Of a DNA stretch of 64,000 nucleotides, positions 44,971-58,113 are shown piece after piece. The stretch's first letter is position 1; the number at the start of each line of letters is the position of its first letter. Origin of the DNA: Spodoptera frugiperda. Its lineage: Eukaryota; Arthropoda; Insecta; Lepidoptera; Noctuidae. Below the pieces are notes generated by a model. That model was not told the origin of the DNA, searched no databases, and was given only the letters and a program-made list of their open reading frames with translations. The translations under genes were made by a program, and so were the position numbers. The stretch is from NCBI RefSeq assembly GCF_023101765.2, contig NC_064242.1, positions 7,304,327-7,368,326 of the forward strand. The letters run 5' to 3'.

Positions 44971-46503
44971 AACATATTTTGCGAAAGCAAAAATAACGGT
45001 CGATGGACTTAAGCCTGCCTTGCCAAAGAGACTTGCTCCCTAAGATATTCTCTAACAAATCCTTGGGAAACACACAATAGATTGACATCAGATTGACTAC
45101 ATGTCACTTGATGTGGGCCATGCACGACATATTTTTCCACACACATTTTTTTTCTTCTTGATGGCAACCGAGTCTCCAATACAAAGTTGTCGACTATTCT
45201 GCCAGTGTCGAGTGGTGACGGTAGATTATGAACCGTCGAACTTTAACTTTGTGGTAGTTGTTAGTAAACTGAAAGGACAAAACATTTGGAATTCGAATTT
45301 CCACACACATGAAATCCAATATAGTATAAGTAATGTCGACAAGAGAGCTTGCAGGAAAGGAAAGGAGATAAGAAAAACTTAAGCCGTTGAATTTCAGCAC
45401 AATCGCCAGGAAGCGGTCTTGTCTCAATAAAAATTATCTCCAAAATAGAGGAAGAATTGGTATAATCCACACGCATTGGTTATCGAAAATTAAAAGAATC
45501 TTGTAGTCCGTCTTCTTGTAGCTAGTTGCAGTTTTAGGACTTATTGTCAGAAAGTTTTATCACCTCTATCTGATGTGTTGTGCCACTTTCTATAGCCTTT
45601 ATAAAAGCTTTTTTCCTTCTTATTGCTAACTTCCACATCTTAGATCAATCAATACACTGCATTTAGTAATATAATGCAAATAATCATATCTACGAAGAAT
45701 TTAAAGCCTTGTTGTCCTTAATAATTGACATGTCTACTAAATAATTATGATAAGATATATTTATATTTTCCCCAAGAATCCACTCAATTTCATTTGAAAT
45801 TTATTGTGAAACTAATCAAAACTAAAAATCCTAAGTATACTATGTAGGACGAAACCACTCGAAAAGCCAAGTGGATTTTCTATAGAAGTCTATACAATTA
45901 AGAGACGCCTTTGTCCCTTCTTTTTAAAACTAATAAATAAAGCCTCAAAATAAGTACTAATTAGCGATCAAATTATTTCAATGGAAATAAAGTATTGTTC
46001 ACTATTAATGTTAAACCATCCTTGAATGCCCACGGTACCGCCCCGATTCGTATGAAACTTTCCCCCATTTAAAAAGAGGCGTTGCCAATAGAAGTTCATG
46101 ATTTGTGATTGGCCAGAGCCGGGGCTGAATATCGTTCGATATTACTTACACTGCGTCAAAAATAGATATAATACACCGAACAATTATAATGGCAACTAGA
46201 CGCCCGGACACATAAAAAAGTATAAGAAAAGTGCCTCCGCTTTTCGATTTCCAAGAAATACTTAGCTTCATTTCTAAAGTATCTTTGCTCTTCATAAAAC
46301 TTAATTATGAAATGTTACCTTCTGCTTATGTGAAATATAATATTATTGAGTAGGTAGCGTATGTACAATATAAGAGGTGCCTAAATCCTATTTAACTTCT
46401 TTAGTGTGGAACATCACCACGACACCACGCTAACTCAAAAACGATTTGTGATCAAACGTAATATGTGAGATCTTATTAAAAACGTTTTTATTTTTTATTA
46501 AAA
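44971..46503. other. Non-coding DNA
   Basis: No gene is recognised. The open frame at 45101-45382 has no known motif and looks like chance. Confidence 0.5.
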
Positions 46504-46663
46504 ACTAGCTTCTGCCAGCGGTTTCGCCCCATTTCCGTGGGATAAAAAGTAGTAGGCATATGTGTTATTCCAAATCATAATCTACCTTGGTTCCAAATTT
46601 CATCCCGATTCCTTCAGCCGTTTTGACTAAATTGTAGAACAATGGATAATGTAAAGAATGTTA
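46504..46663 (-). repeat. Dispersed TE fragment, first of two adjacent copies
   Basis: It contains ACTAGCTTCTGCCAGCGGTT, TGTGTTATTCCAAATCATAA and TCTACCTTGGTTCCAAATTT. The ACTAGCTT...CGGTTTCGCCC start is the inverted style of lepidopteran Helitron/LINE ends. A related copy begins 238 bases further on, in the same direction. Confidence 0.6.
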
Positions 46664-46741
46664 TGAAATGAAACAAAAATAATAGTTTACCATGCCAAAT
46701 CATTAGACAGAAAAAGAATAGTAAAACATCAGTTTAGATAA

Positions 46742-46900
46742 AACTAGTTTCTTCCAGCGGTTTCGCCCTCATTTCTGTGGGCTAAAAAGTGACATAATCC
46801 ACATAATTTGTGTTATTCCAGATCATAATCTACCTTGGTTCCAAATTTCATCACTTTTGACTAAATCGTAGTTCGATGGATAATGTAAGGAAAGTTATGA
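46742..46900 (-). repeat. Dispersed TE fragment, second of two adjacent copies
   Basis: It parallels 46504-46663: ACTAGTTTCTTCCAGCGGTT, TTGTGTTATTCCAGATCATA and CTACCTTGGTTCCAAATTTC, followed by GATGGATAATGTAAGGAA. A piece present in the first copy (CCGATTCCTTCAGCCG) is deleted here. The pair could be a tandem duplication or two insertions. Confidence 0.6.
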
Positions 46901-49900
46901 AAGATACAGATTTCCGATATTAAACTTTTCACTATTTTTGAAAGTTAAATTTCAATAACATTTTAATTTTCTTCTCGTCCATTTGAATTTAAACATTGGT
47001 TAAATAGAAAACATGAGCTAGCTCAGAATATCATCCTACGTAAGACTGATTGAATTACAAATTCATTAACTCTACCGTACTTTATCGTATCAGTAAAATT
47101 AAAACTGAAACTAGCTTCCAATATTCTGAAAATAATCTTTGAGTCAGAAATACTCCCTAATTAGGTGTTATGTTCTTAGACCCTTTAAATACATTTAATA
47201 ATATTGAGATAACAACTCAAGTAATGTATCCCTTGAATAATTTCTATTATATACTTAATAAGTACTGGATTAGGTACACCAAGAGTACATTCATAAACTG
47301 GAAAGCGCACCCAACCGCGGCGCCTACGACGATGCTATCAGTCGGCATAAAAGCTCCTTGTAATCCGTGCTGATACTGTCAAAAAAGCGCGTCCCACGCT
47401 GATCGCGTCACATCGGAAGTGGCGGCTCGTCAGAGGTGCCCACATGAGGGCATTACACCTCTCTGGACGTTTTCAGATGTGCGATAGCCGGTGCACTCGC
47501 TTTGAGCGGCCCGCAGTGCCACGGGGGCACGCACGTGCTTTTGAGGCGACCCGCGCCGTCTCACGTCATCACACATAAATTGACAATCTAGCCTTTAGCA
47601 GACGAATGAGAACTTCTATCCGCGCCTCTAAATGATCTGCTTTGCGACGCCGAAATGCCGACGACCGCGCAAACAGCAGCAAGCCATGACTCATCTAGAT
47701 AGCAACACTCTCATCCTCACAAAAAACACAGTCTAAAATATTATCATGTCGAAATAATTCGAATAAGATACTGTTGTTCTTCTGTGTCTTAAATTCTGGC
47801 ATAAGTACCTAGTAAAGAAAAATGTGGATTTATTTACTATCCGTTGTAAGAACATTTTTAATTTAAAACTGTATTTTAGTGTACCATATGTTCAACGAAG
47901 TTCAATTGGATATCAATGTATAACTTGTGCACATATTGCACCTATAACAATAATGAAACTTAGAACATGCTGCAACAAGTTTCAAGCAGATTCAACTGAT
48001 AGTGAATGATTGGAAAACTATAACTTGCCTGTTATTGATATTTTTGCAAAGCAAGGTCTAAGTAATCTGCAATCACTTCCACTAGTCAATGGCTGAAGAA
48101 CGAGGCTGTCAACTTTTCCTAGATAGCTACCCAGGTGCATATCTGTCAAATCTTTATACCTACTCGTTTATACAAATAGTATTAGCAATGGATTTTCATT
48201 ATCTAACGAGATCACTTAGATCTCCGATAAAATTTATCTAGATCTGTTCGTATCAAATAAGTTAGCGCAATTCATGAATTACCAGCTTGTTCGTGGATAG
48301 AAAGTGGATAAGTGGCATAAAGCTTTTCACAATCTGGTTCACTGTGAGATGTAAAACGTTTTACAAGTAAATCGTCGATTGCATTCGTAAGCGACGGGTG
48401 TCGAGTGGCAGGTTGCCCTGGAGCTGCCACAGTCAGTGCACGCACCTGTGCCCAATGATGGAGAACAATTGCTATCATTAGGGCCCATCGCCGTGAACCA
48501 AGCCCACACCATACATAATCAAACGCTGCTACGACAATGCAAGTTTATTTTAAAGACAATAAATTATCGCTAATGCCCAATTTGCGTCGACCGGTTAACA
48601 ATGCCCGTTCCCGCAATTACTTAAACTCGTGTAACTGCGTAGTTGCATACGATACGATCTGTGTCCGACGAAAACGTCATTGTCTCACTCGATACATGCT
48701 CCGCAATTACACTGTATCGATTACAGTTGACTCAGTTGACTTCGATTCGAACGATTGACTGCGACTATAAAACATTGTTTTTAGTACACGTAATTAGTGT
48801 TCCGATAAAACGATATCTGCCTTCTTTGTCGACAATCTGCCTTTGAATCTAAAACATGTGCCTTTGAACATGAGTAAGTAGGTTTAATGGTTTGAAAAAA
48901 ATGCCAGGTAAAGCACTGAGTCACACACTTGTCCACATGAAATTCGTATCACGTATTGCCAAACAGCTTCTGGAAATCACAAACGATGTGGAATATACAT
49001 GACGATTCGCAATCTGCCTTATCTCGGGCCGGAAGTTGACAATGGCAGTATTTCTGTTCTAAGTCAGTCATATAAATCTAGCCCGAGGTATATTCTACAG
49101 CAAACTAGTTTTGTGTATAACTGGATTTTATAATATAGATACACACGTGCTTAGATCGGGCTAGAAAATAGTAAGATTGTTTTAAGTTAAATAGCCTAAT
49201 AGATATGTAAAATGAAACTGTGTAGTATATAATTATTGAAAATTAAAATATGCTTATGAAACAATTTAAACAATAAGATAATGAAAACCTAGGTTTCCTG
49301 TATAAACAAGAAAGCAACAATTATTTGAGTCAAAGTACCGAGATTAACAAACAACTTGGCGGAGCTTCAAAATGTAATTCTTGCGTTGCTGTGAAATCCG
49401 ACAAAAATTTACATTTTCCTGAAGCTTGGCATTTGAACAGTGGGTAATGTCGAATTCTTCCAATATTTGCAGAATGTCTCAAGACGAATAACAACGTACG
49501 CACCGTCTACTCGATTATAATCTTGTATGAAATTCCTGTGAGCGCGAGAATCGCGTCCCGGTTGCGTGTCGTAATAAACTAAACTAAGTATCCACGTAGG
49601 TACCTACATTATTTTATTTGTATAGAATACAGAATGAAAAAATTAATGAGATATTTTGATTTTGTTAAAATAATATTGACTTTAAACCAAACATATAGTT
49701 CATAATTCATATATGTAGTAGCTATCTATTAGTTGTCTACTCAAGCTTAAATATTTTGCGAAATATTTTAAGAATAAAAATTCTGGGGTTTGCAGGGACA
49801 TGAAAAACAAACGTGTAATTTTATTTTTTTATTTATTTTCGATAATTAATATTTAAGTCACGAACATTTAACTCATTTCATTACAAGAGAACAAAATGTC

Positions 49901-52900
49901 TATTGACCACTGCCGAATTATTTATAGTGATTTTAGTCTCAGTTTTAACCGATTAATGACTCTGCTGGCTCTAGCATGGTTTCTGGGAACAAAACCCCAC
50001 TTAGCAAAATGTTCCTAAATTGTGACGTATTCCCAAAGATCGATATAAAAAGGTTATTAATTTTAATTAATATACCTAACTTCTGAATAAATAAGTAGGT
50101 ACTCCCAATATAAAACTACTTCCTGTTATTGTATAAACGATACTGCATACGATACGAGTTCTTTAAAACACATCATTAATTATATATTTACCTATCCACA
50201 ATAATAATTGTTTAAAACTGTTTGTATTCTATTCTGGCATTCAACTCCAGGTTTTTAAGAAACTAGAGGACGACAATTTAATAGTATCGGTGTTGTAAAA
50301 CTGGATGTGAGCCAATGTTTGTCTAGTTTTAAGTTTTGTGCAATCGCCCTATTTTTCTAAACTAAAACAGTTGCACGCGACACGCTTGAAGAACACCGGA
50401 GTCGTTCCGAATAATATTTAGCTCTGCTTGAAACATTTACAAATGACAGAAAACTCTGGTGACGACTAAACATTTACATTTATTTTGATTTTCATGTTAG
50501 TTTTGTAATACGCAAGTTTGTTTTTGAAAATAATACGTAGTATTTGCCTGTAAAAACGGCTTCAAAGTTCTTATTGTAAAATGAAAACGGTTTTTGTAGA
50601 AAAAGCAGATCCTTTTTAGTATTTTTTAATTGTCAGTCATTCAGTCGATGAGAATCTGACATAGAATAGAGGCAAACTGCAACTGGAAAGAAGATTTCGA
50701 TTTTCAATAGACAAGTTTACTTAAAAAAAAGTCCAAGGAGACAAGTCGAGTCAATATTAAACAATACCAACGCATTTTTTGCGTCCATCAATTGAAACTC
50801 ATCACACGCATACTGATGTATCTGGGTGAGATAATATTAATAGTAAGCCGTGACTTATTCTATTGTCCCGTGGAGTTCACGACGGTCGGGGCCACACGTC
50901 CAATAATGAAACCTGTCATACACACAAACCCACGTCTAATTAATGCTTGCTTGGCCTCTCAGTGATTCGCTTAATGCACTAAAAAAACTAATTGTCTTCA
51001 TGTCGGACGCGTGCCCTCGTACTTGACTCATCGCCTCACTTCCCAAAGGAAGACTAATGTAATAAACGGCTTAACAGAAAAAAAATGCGGATACTCTAAT
51101 TAATGGAAGCGAGACCCTGACCGCACCGAGTACCGGCCGATGTACACACTGGACAAATGGTGTGGAGCTGCATCGCCACTAGTAACCTTGTCACGAACAA
51201 ATTATTGTAACGCAAAGTGCTGTTTGCTTCCGCGAAATGACATGTCATCAGTCTTAGAAACTCATTAAGAGCGGCACAAACTGCTTTTGCAGACTTCCGT
51301 GTTTTACAAAACGGCAATCGTGAATAACAAGAATAAATGCTTTGCTTTAGAACTGAATCCTGTTTACAGATGATATTTATTTATTTAGTCTCCCAGTAGG
51401 TGTTAGTTTGCGGTGTAGGTGATTAAGATAACATCTAATTTATCGCAAATGCCGCTAAAACATCACCGACACAAAAATTTTGTCCTAAATGCCTATTCAA
51501 ATGCTAAATTATTGCGCTAACTGACAGAAAATCAAAAATGGAGCTATTATCATGGCGCCTTATCTTAACGGTCTGACACATTCAGAACTTCAAAATAATG
51601 ATCTGACAAGTAAACTTCACGCTAGTACAAATGGAAGTTAATTAGCATATTTAAGGGAATTGGCACTTATTATTTGTATGTCATACTATTGTTCTGCCAA
51701 ACTGTAAATTAGTAAGTTCAGAGAATACGTCAGTCGTCAACCACCTGTTTATACTGTCCCATACTCTTTAACGATTATTATATTTCTATCAGAATCTATT
51801 TAATAAACACTTTAGATTAGCATTGGAATGAATCACGAGGAGATAAACATCTCGCCAAGCAAAAAAGTCTGATTCATCAATGAATTTAAAAGTTTAATTC
51901 TTTGTAAAAAAAAAATACTTTTTGTAAAAAAATAACCAGTTATTTATTTAATGAGATACTCCATTATATCATCCTAATCTCAAGGTTATTATTGTAAAAG
52001 CTATCTGATTCCTTAAATGTACGATATTTCTCTAAAGTACTTATAAATTACAATACATTAACCGGAAATAATAGTACGAATATAAATAATAAAGTTATTA
52101 TGGTAGCTATTTTACTAGGCCCTCACCACTTGTAGTTTTTCGTAGTCTGAAGACTCAGAACTTTTATTAAAAACCTATCGTGTTTATTTTGATCTGTTGT
52201 CCCGGCAAACATTGAACACAACTGAGCTGGCATGTCACATACTTAAAGCATGTTACATTAAATGAAGCTATTAGTCCAAATGAAACGTACAAAGATTCTA
52301 AAGAGAATTTTAAATAGTAAATTACAGACTGACGTACTACAAAGAAAAACGATATGATCTGTGGTAATAGGACGTGCCATTTCCACGAGCATGATTCTTA
52401 GAGCACAATTGTAGAGTTCTGAGAGACTAAAGACCTAGCTATGTATCTATCCAGTGGATAATTGTAATTGGTGACCGACATAAGTGAGTCAGACACAAGT
52501 GGCGTCCTATATCGTTGATTATTTACGGGTTGGAGCGCAACTGGTAATTGCGGTCGGGACCCCGCCACACGGCTCGTTTATCTAATTAGCGTCCTGGCGC
52601 GAGAGTCTGCGCACACGTCTGCGCCGACCGCAACTGTACGCTGCGCCCGCGCTGCCCGACGCGTGCGCAACGTCCGCTCAAACATCACCATGATTGAATG
52701 AGCTGTAACTGATAGTGACATTAATTAGTTATGAAATCAAATACTGTTTAACAAATACGTTCTGTACTGAAGCGTCATAATATTATTTCAGTTGATTGAA
52801 TTACTTAGTAGGTGATATTATAATTGTTTCATTACTAGGGATATGTCAAGTGACAATTGGGAGTGGTTGTGGTAGATAATTAGCTTTTCTATTAGTCTAC

Positions 52901-53348
52901 CGTATAGTAACTTAGTTTTTGTTATAAGTTCTAACAGTGGTGACTAAAGTGACCTTACTAAGTTATTCTCTAGTTCATTGTTGATCAAACCGCATAAACT
53001 GTTACAGATTGTCCTCACAACGGTATCCACAGCTATAAATAAATAAAATTATGTAAATCTTGCCCTCAAACAACAACAGTAAGGCTCCTTATCAATGGAT
53101 GTTAATAGTGACCCATCCTGAGGCCAACCGCAAAGTATAGTCAACATGAATGAGGTAGTCAGATGTCAGTTTATATTACTCACGTATTTTAGTGCTGATT
53201 TATTTTTATATTTTACTGAATTTGCATTTATGCCGTGTACAATAGGTTCACTTTGTTTTACATAGGACTCGTAACATAAATAATAAAAATGAAAAATAGT
53301 GTTTACTGAGTATTAATGATGTGCTTCTTGATTCCATTTTTCAAAAGC
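46901..53348. other. Non-coding DNA with GC-rich islets
   Basis: No exon is recognised. GC-rich islets at about 47380-47570 and 52540-52690 are sharp against AT-rich surroundings and have no convincing reading frame; they are candidate regulatory elements. Simple A/T-rich stretches are common elsewhere. Confidence 0.45.
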
Positions 53349-53430
53349 TGTACTTAAACGACCTATCTGGAAGATAGGCGTATGTCCAGCAGTCGACATC
53401 TTGTGGCTGATACAATGATGATGATGATGA
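53349..53430 (+). repeat. Retrotransposon 3'-end remnant with ATG microsatellite
   Basis: GATAGGCGTATGTCCAGCAG and a following TGGCTGATACA run into an ATGATGATGATGATGA tail (about 53415-53430). This is a familiar lepidopteran LINE end. It matches, in opposite orientation, the remnant at 16835-16900. Confidence 0.6.
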
Positions 53431-56400
53431 CTCTTAAAACATACTATAAGGAAGAGGTATACCTGTGGAACCTATCAGCTCAGTGTAACACGAGACAAAC
53501 CTTTGTCAAAGTTTGTTGATAATGTCAGTTCAATTTCCACAACTTCAGAATTCAACCCGACAAACCATACGATCAATGAATCTAAATGCTTAAAATAAAA
53601 ATAGTAATACATTCTATAGCAACGACCAAAATTACCTCCGAAAACAAACATGCCTATCGATTTGTTATTAATACTCCATTTCTTTCCATAAATACAATAC
53701 ACGGCATACTAAAATAGTGATATCAGTATCCAGTGTCATAACATTGATTGTATTCATAGTTCGTTCTTGGTCCTTAATTACAATTCCAAAAGCGAGCAGC
53801 GACTTGGGGTCAAGTCCGGTCACAATTGCTGACTTATGTTTGGTTTTAATTGCGTTGCCCGATATAGCTCTCCATTAATAAAATTTACATCATGACAAAC
53901 AAACTGGACTGGTAAAGTCTGTCAGTGAGCCTAAACGGAATAGGCGGCTTTCCTACTAGTCAGATTTAATATCGAAATGTCAAAAACGATGTTTCTATGA
54001 ATTTTGTATGAAATACACGCCTATGATGTCATCAAATTTTTACATCAAATAGCAGATAAGTAGAGAGATATATTTAAAAGTCGAAATAATTATTTTTTAC
54101 TGAAGACACTACCCAATTGTAGTTTCTTGTTGATAATATTAGTTGCACGAAGTCTGGATTCTATTGGTAGAAAACTAATCTAATTATCTTAAAACTAAAC
54201 GTACTATGTGAACATGATTGTCCCTTGCTCCCATACTATTTTCGCGGGTGTCATAACAGCCGACTAAAGCACTGCACATTTAATAGAGACCGGCCAACAA
54301 CAGCTTGTAATAAAACTGTGCCTAGAAAAAGACTTGAATTGCACTTTTAATAAAGACTCCAAAGACCAGAGTAGATAAGGAATGAGTCTCTATTTTCACC
54401 ATTATGACTATATGACTAGTGCGACGCTAAGACCTATACGTAAATGGCAAAATTGTATGTAGGTATTACTTATTGGTAAATCTCTTCACCAACCACTTCA
54501 ACAAACTTTAGTCACAGTTCCTCGTAAACAATGACGTTTTTCATTGAAATCGTTTTAGTGGTCTGATACTTGATACATTTTGCAGCTGCTGCATATTATT
54601 TAACCGACACACTAGGAAATAATAACATCGTAATCGTATGTGCTATAGAAAGTTTTACGTAGCTAACTTTGGGGAAAGGAAAAGCACTAGACAAGCTATG
54701 TTAATATTGGTAGGGAAGGCAGGTACAGAAGACATGTTAAAGAAAGGATATGGACTAAACTGGAGTAAAATTGTAGAGAAATATTCTAAGACAAGCAAGT
54801 AGAACAGAGTTCCAAAATTTCATTAAGCTAGTCAGCCAGACAGCAGTGCAAACCTCGAGTGGGTGGCAAAGCCAAAATCGAATCCTAACAAGTCAATTTT
54901 GTACAAAATGCCGCTATGTCCACAAAAAATATGAATGCTTCGAAATGAGTCAGATGTTCCTAAGTCGCCGTCGGCAATGGCTCTGTTAGTGTGTTGGCGG
55001 GAACAATGCTTCTAATCCGCGCCAGTTTCAAACTTGCAGACCTTACCTTGACTCCTACGCCACAACTCCTTTTACTGAACAAAACCTTGTACATGAGCTG
55101 CTTAGATACTACGCCACCTGAGATACGTCTTATTTTTTCAAATTTCAGTCGTTGGTAGCTGCGCAATAAATCTAAGTAGCCATTTCTATGTGCATCTAAC
55201 ACGTTCCCCATTCTAATCTCCAAAAAGTGTTATGCTTTTCGCTACATAATGGACCATACAAAGTAGCGGTATAAATGGACGAATTGTTGAAAAGATTTGC
55301 AATTAAGATATCTCATCGATCTCATAAAGATGACACTTAAGATATCACATGTCATTATAAACAAATCTAAATTCAAAAGGATATCTTCATCATCATTCGT
55401 TATAGACTGATTGAACGCAAATCAGATGAAGTAACCGATGTCGCAACATATATAGCAAAGTTAACACTATTTACGATTTTTGTTATGGTATTATTCATGA
55501 GGAATGGCCTCCAAGCTAATGAATGAATGGGCCACGCTCACCGCGTGCCGCCCACGGTAACTTCATTCATACGTAGCCCTGCGTGGTTGCGGACATGTTC
55601 TCAATGTCGCCTTGCAACGCCGACCCATACACGACTACCACTTGTATGAGTACGTTTATGTAACCATATTGTTTACTCCTAACGTGTAAATCAACATTCA
55701 CAAAATACAACACATTATTAGTTAGGTAGGCTCTACAAATGTCAAAGGTTTCCAGAACGAACAGCCTACACAAGTATTATAGTAGAACATCTTTTAAAAC
55801 AATAAACTCAACAGGTTGCCTTAAAAAGGTCACAATCGATAAGAAATGGCAGAGTTGAGGATGAATAAGGCTAGCCGCCAGCTGTGAGGTATCGCCGCAA
55901 GAGTCAGGATGAATGGAGCTGGGGCGGCGGAGGTAGGGGTTGGGGAGGCTCGGCACGTGTTTCGTGGCCATGGTCACGGGATGACGTCCGACATTTAACG
56001 GCGCATGCGCGGTACTAGGAAGCAGGTTCAAGGACGAGCCATCGATCGCGCTTAATGCCATGCCGTCCTCAGCCACGGTCGGACGCTACTCTTCACCCAG
56101 GTGGCAATCAATGTTGCTGCCATTGTCAGGGCCACACGGAAGGCCGGTCTCACTACAGCAGACGATGAGGAATTACTACTCTACTTCCTACAACTATTAG
56201 TCTACCTTTTATGGGGATGTAAGTACAGTAAGTTCACATGGTTGGGCATTTTATACGTAGGAAATAGACTGATAGTAATTAATGGAAATTACAACAGCTC
56301 TCTGCTCTACCTTTCATCCCAATCCCAACAGTAGTTAGAGCAAAAGTGTCAATATTATAATGTTACGTTTCTTAAACATTGCTAAAGTCACTCACACTGA

Positions 56401-58064
56401 GCTATTGGTATATTTAGTTAGCTATATTGTTAGAATGAGGAACGTAACTTTATGACATTTAAAGTATTCGTCTCCACTAAACACTAAAACAGCAGTCAGA
56501 TCCTTACTGGTGGTGGATTGATAACTATCGCCTTTAAATGAAAATGCACACTTTCAATGTCTTCTCCAAAATAATAAAACTTCAATCAACCGTGTACATA
56601 TTATTTTTCTACCCGTATGATGTAATGTGGTGGAGTATGGTGAAGTATTAAAAATTCTTTTTCACAACTACAAAACCTTAACAATAAATAAATTCTTGCG
56701 TATTACAGAAAAAACAAAGAGTACTAAATAATACATTGTACTTTACGACAGGAGACGTGGTTGACCAGTTAGTTCGGTACAAGACCGTATTCTTTCGGTG
56801 CGCGCGAGTTGATTGCGCGCGTAATCCGCCGTAAATAAGGGACGCGTGCGCACCACTGATTACATTACAGCCGAACACGAACATCGAGATGACACGAGCC
56901 GCGTGAGAAAGCATTTTTTTAACTTAATCAGGATTCGTAAATAATATCTGTTTTTATTTACTGTACCTGTCTGGTGATCGATGAGAAATGCATAATGAAG
57001 CCTTACAATATCTTGCTTACGAAGTCTGATTGACATATATTATGTAGATACACATCTAACCACGCCCTAGTCGAGCGACTACTAAGAGAAAAGAAGAAGT
57101 AGTACGTGATATGAGTACAAGGTCCCTATTTGTAGCGATTTCAAGATAAATAATGGATGATATGAATGGATATGGATTCTATGAACAGTCTCCGAAAGGT
57201 TTAGATGGATTCATAAAACTATTGTACAAACAATATCTCCATATCATTGAGTGTGCAAGTGCACTGATTGCGAATGCAAGTGTCGCACGCGCGTGTCAAA
57301 TCGTCGCAGCGCCCACGCCTCGCTTACACATTCAGACATCACCCACTATCTCACACATAATATCGATATAAAACCGCATTGCATGATCTAACTACTCAAA
57401 CAATAAGCCTATATTTACCTTTCATCGTATAAGCAATAAGTGAGCCAGTATCAAATGTGGCTACTTACCCACTATTATTATCAATTGTACAATACAGATA
57501 TAGACAACATTTGCCTCTTTAAACATCGTGACATCGACCACAAATTACAGAATTTATATGTGTGCGCGCCATTCATGAAGTTACCGCGATTTCACTGGAA
57601 TCCGTAGTGTGGGGAAGGTGGCGAAGTTGGGTAGCGGGGTGGGGTGCCTCCCTATTTATGAATGAGGCCGTACGTCATTGATATCGATCGCGGGCTCAGC
57701 GTTGCGCGGCCCCGGCAGAGGTTACCACACAAGGGCAATGTTGCCTGGCGGTCGATCAACAGGTGGCCGGTTGACGCACGCCGGCAATACAGCCTTCCGC
57801 TAATTTTTGTCACTTTTACTATGACGTCAGACTGATAACTTACGAGATTACTCTTTCAGGTATCTGCGTTATCTCCATTTCAATGAACCTGTAAGGTATT
57901 TCATTCATGGATCAAGGAGCGTTGCCAATTGAACTTTACTTACGGAAAATTTGTTTCTGCGTTCGGCGAATGGGCGGATCTCGTATCATCGATCACTACT
58001 TACTGAGTTCGACTAGCTATTTTAAACTATAAGTGCTACTGGTTTAACTAAGCTTGTGTTTCAT
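53431..58064. other. Non-coding DNA with GC-rich islets
   Basis: No gene is recognised. GC-rich islets lie at about 55500-55570, 55850-56070, 56790-56900 and 57600-57790. The open frame in the 55.8-56.1 kb islet (minus strand) has no known motif. These islets are candidate enhancers only by composition. Confidence 0.45.
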
Positions 58065-58113
58065 GAAAAAAATACTTATTACAATCATTTTGATGATTGT
58101 TAAGTATTTTTTG
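58065..58113. other. Long AT-rich hairpin
   Basis: AATACTTA TT ACAATCAT, loop TTTG, then ATGATTGT TAAGTATT pair to a stem of about 20 base pairs with a two-base bulge, extended by an A-run facing a T-run. It could form a small hairpin RNA or be the remnant of a short MITE. No known microRNA was recognised. Confidence 0.5.
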
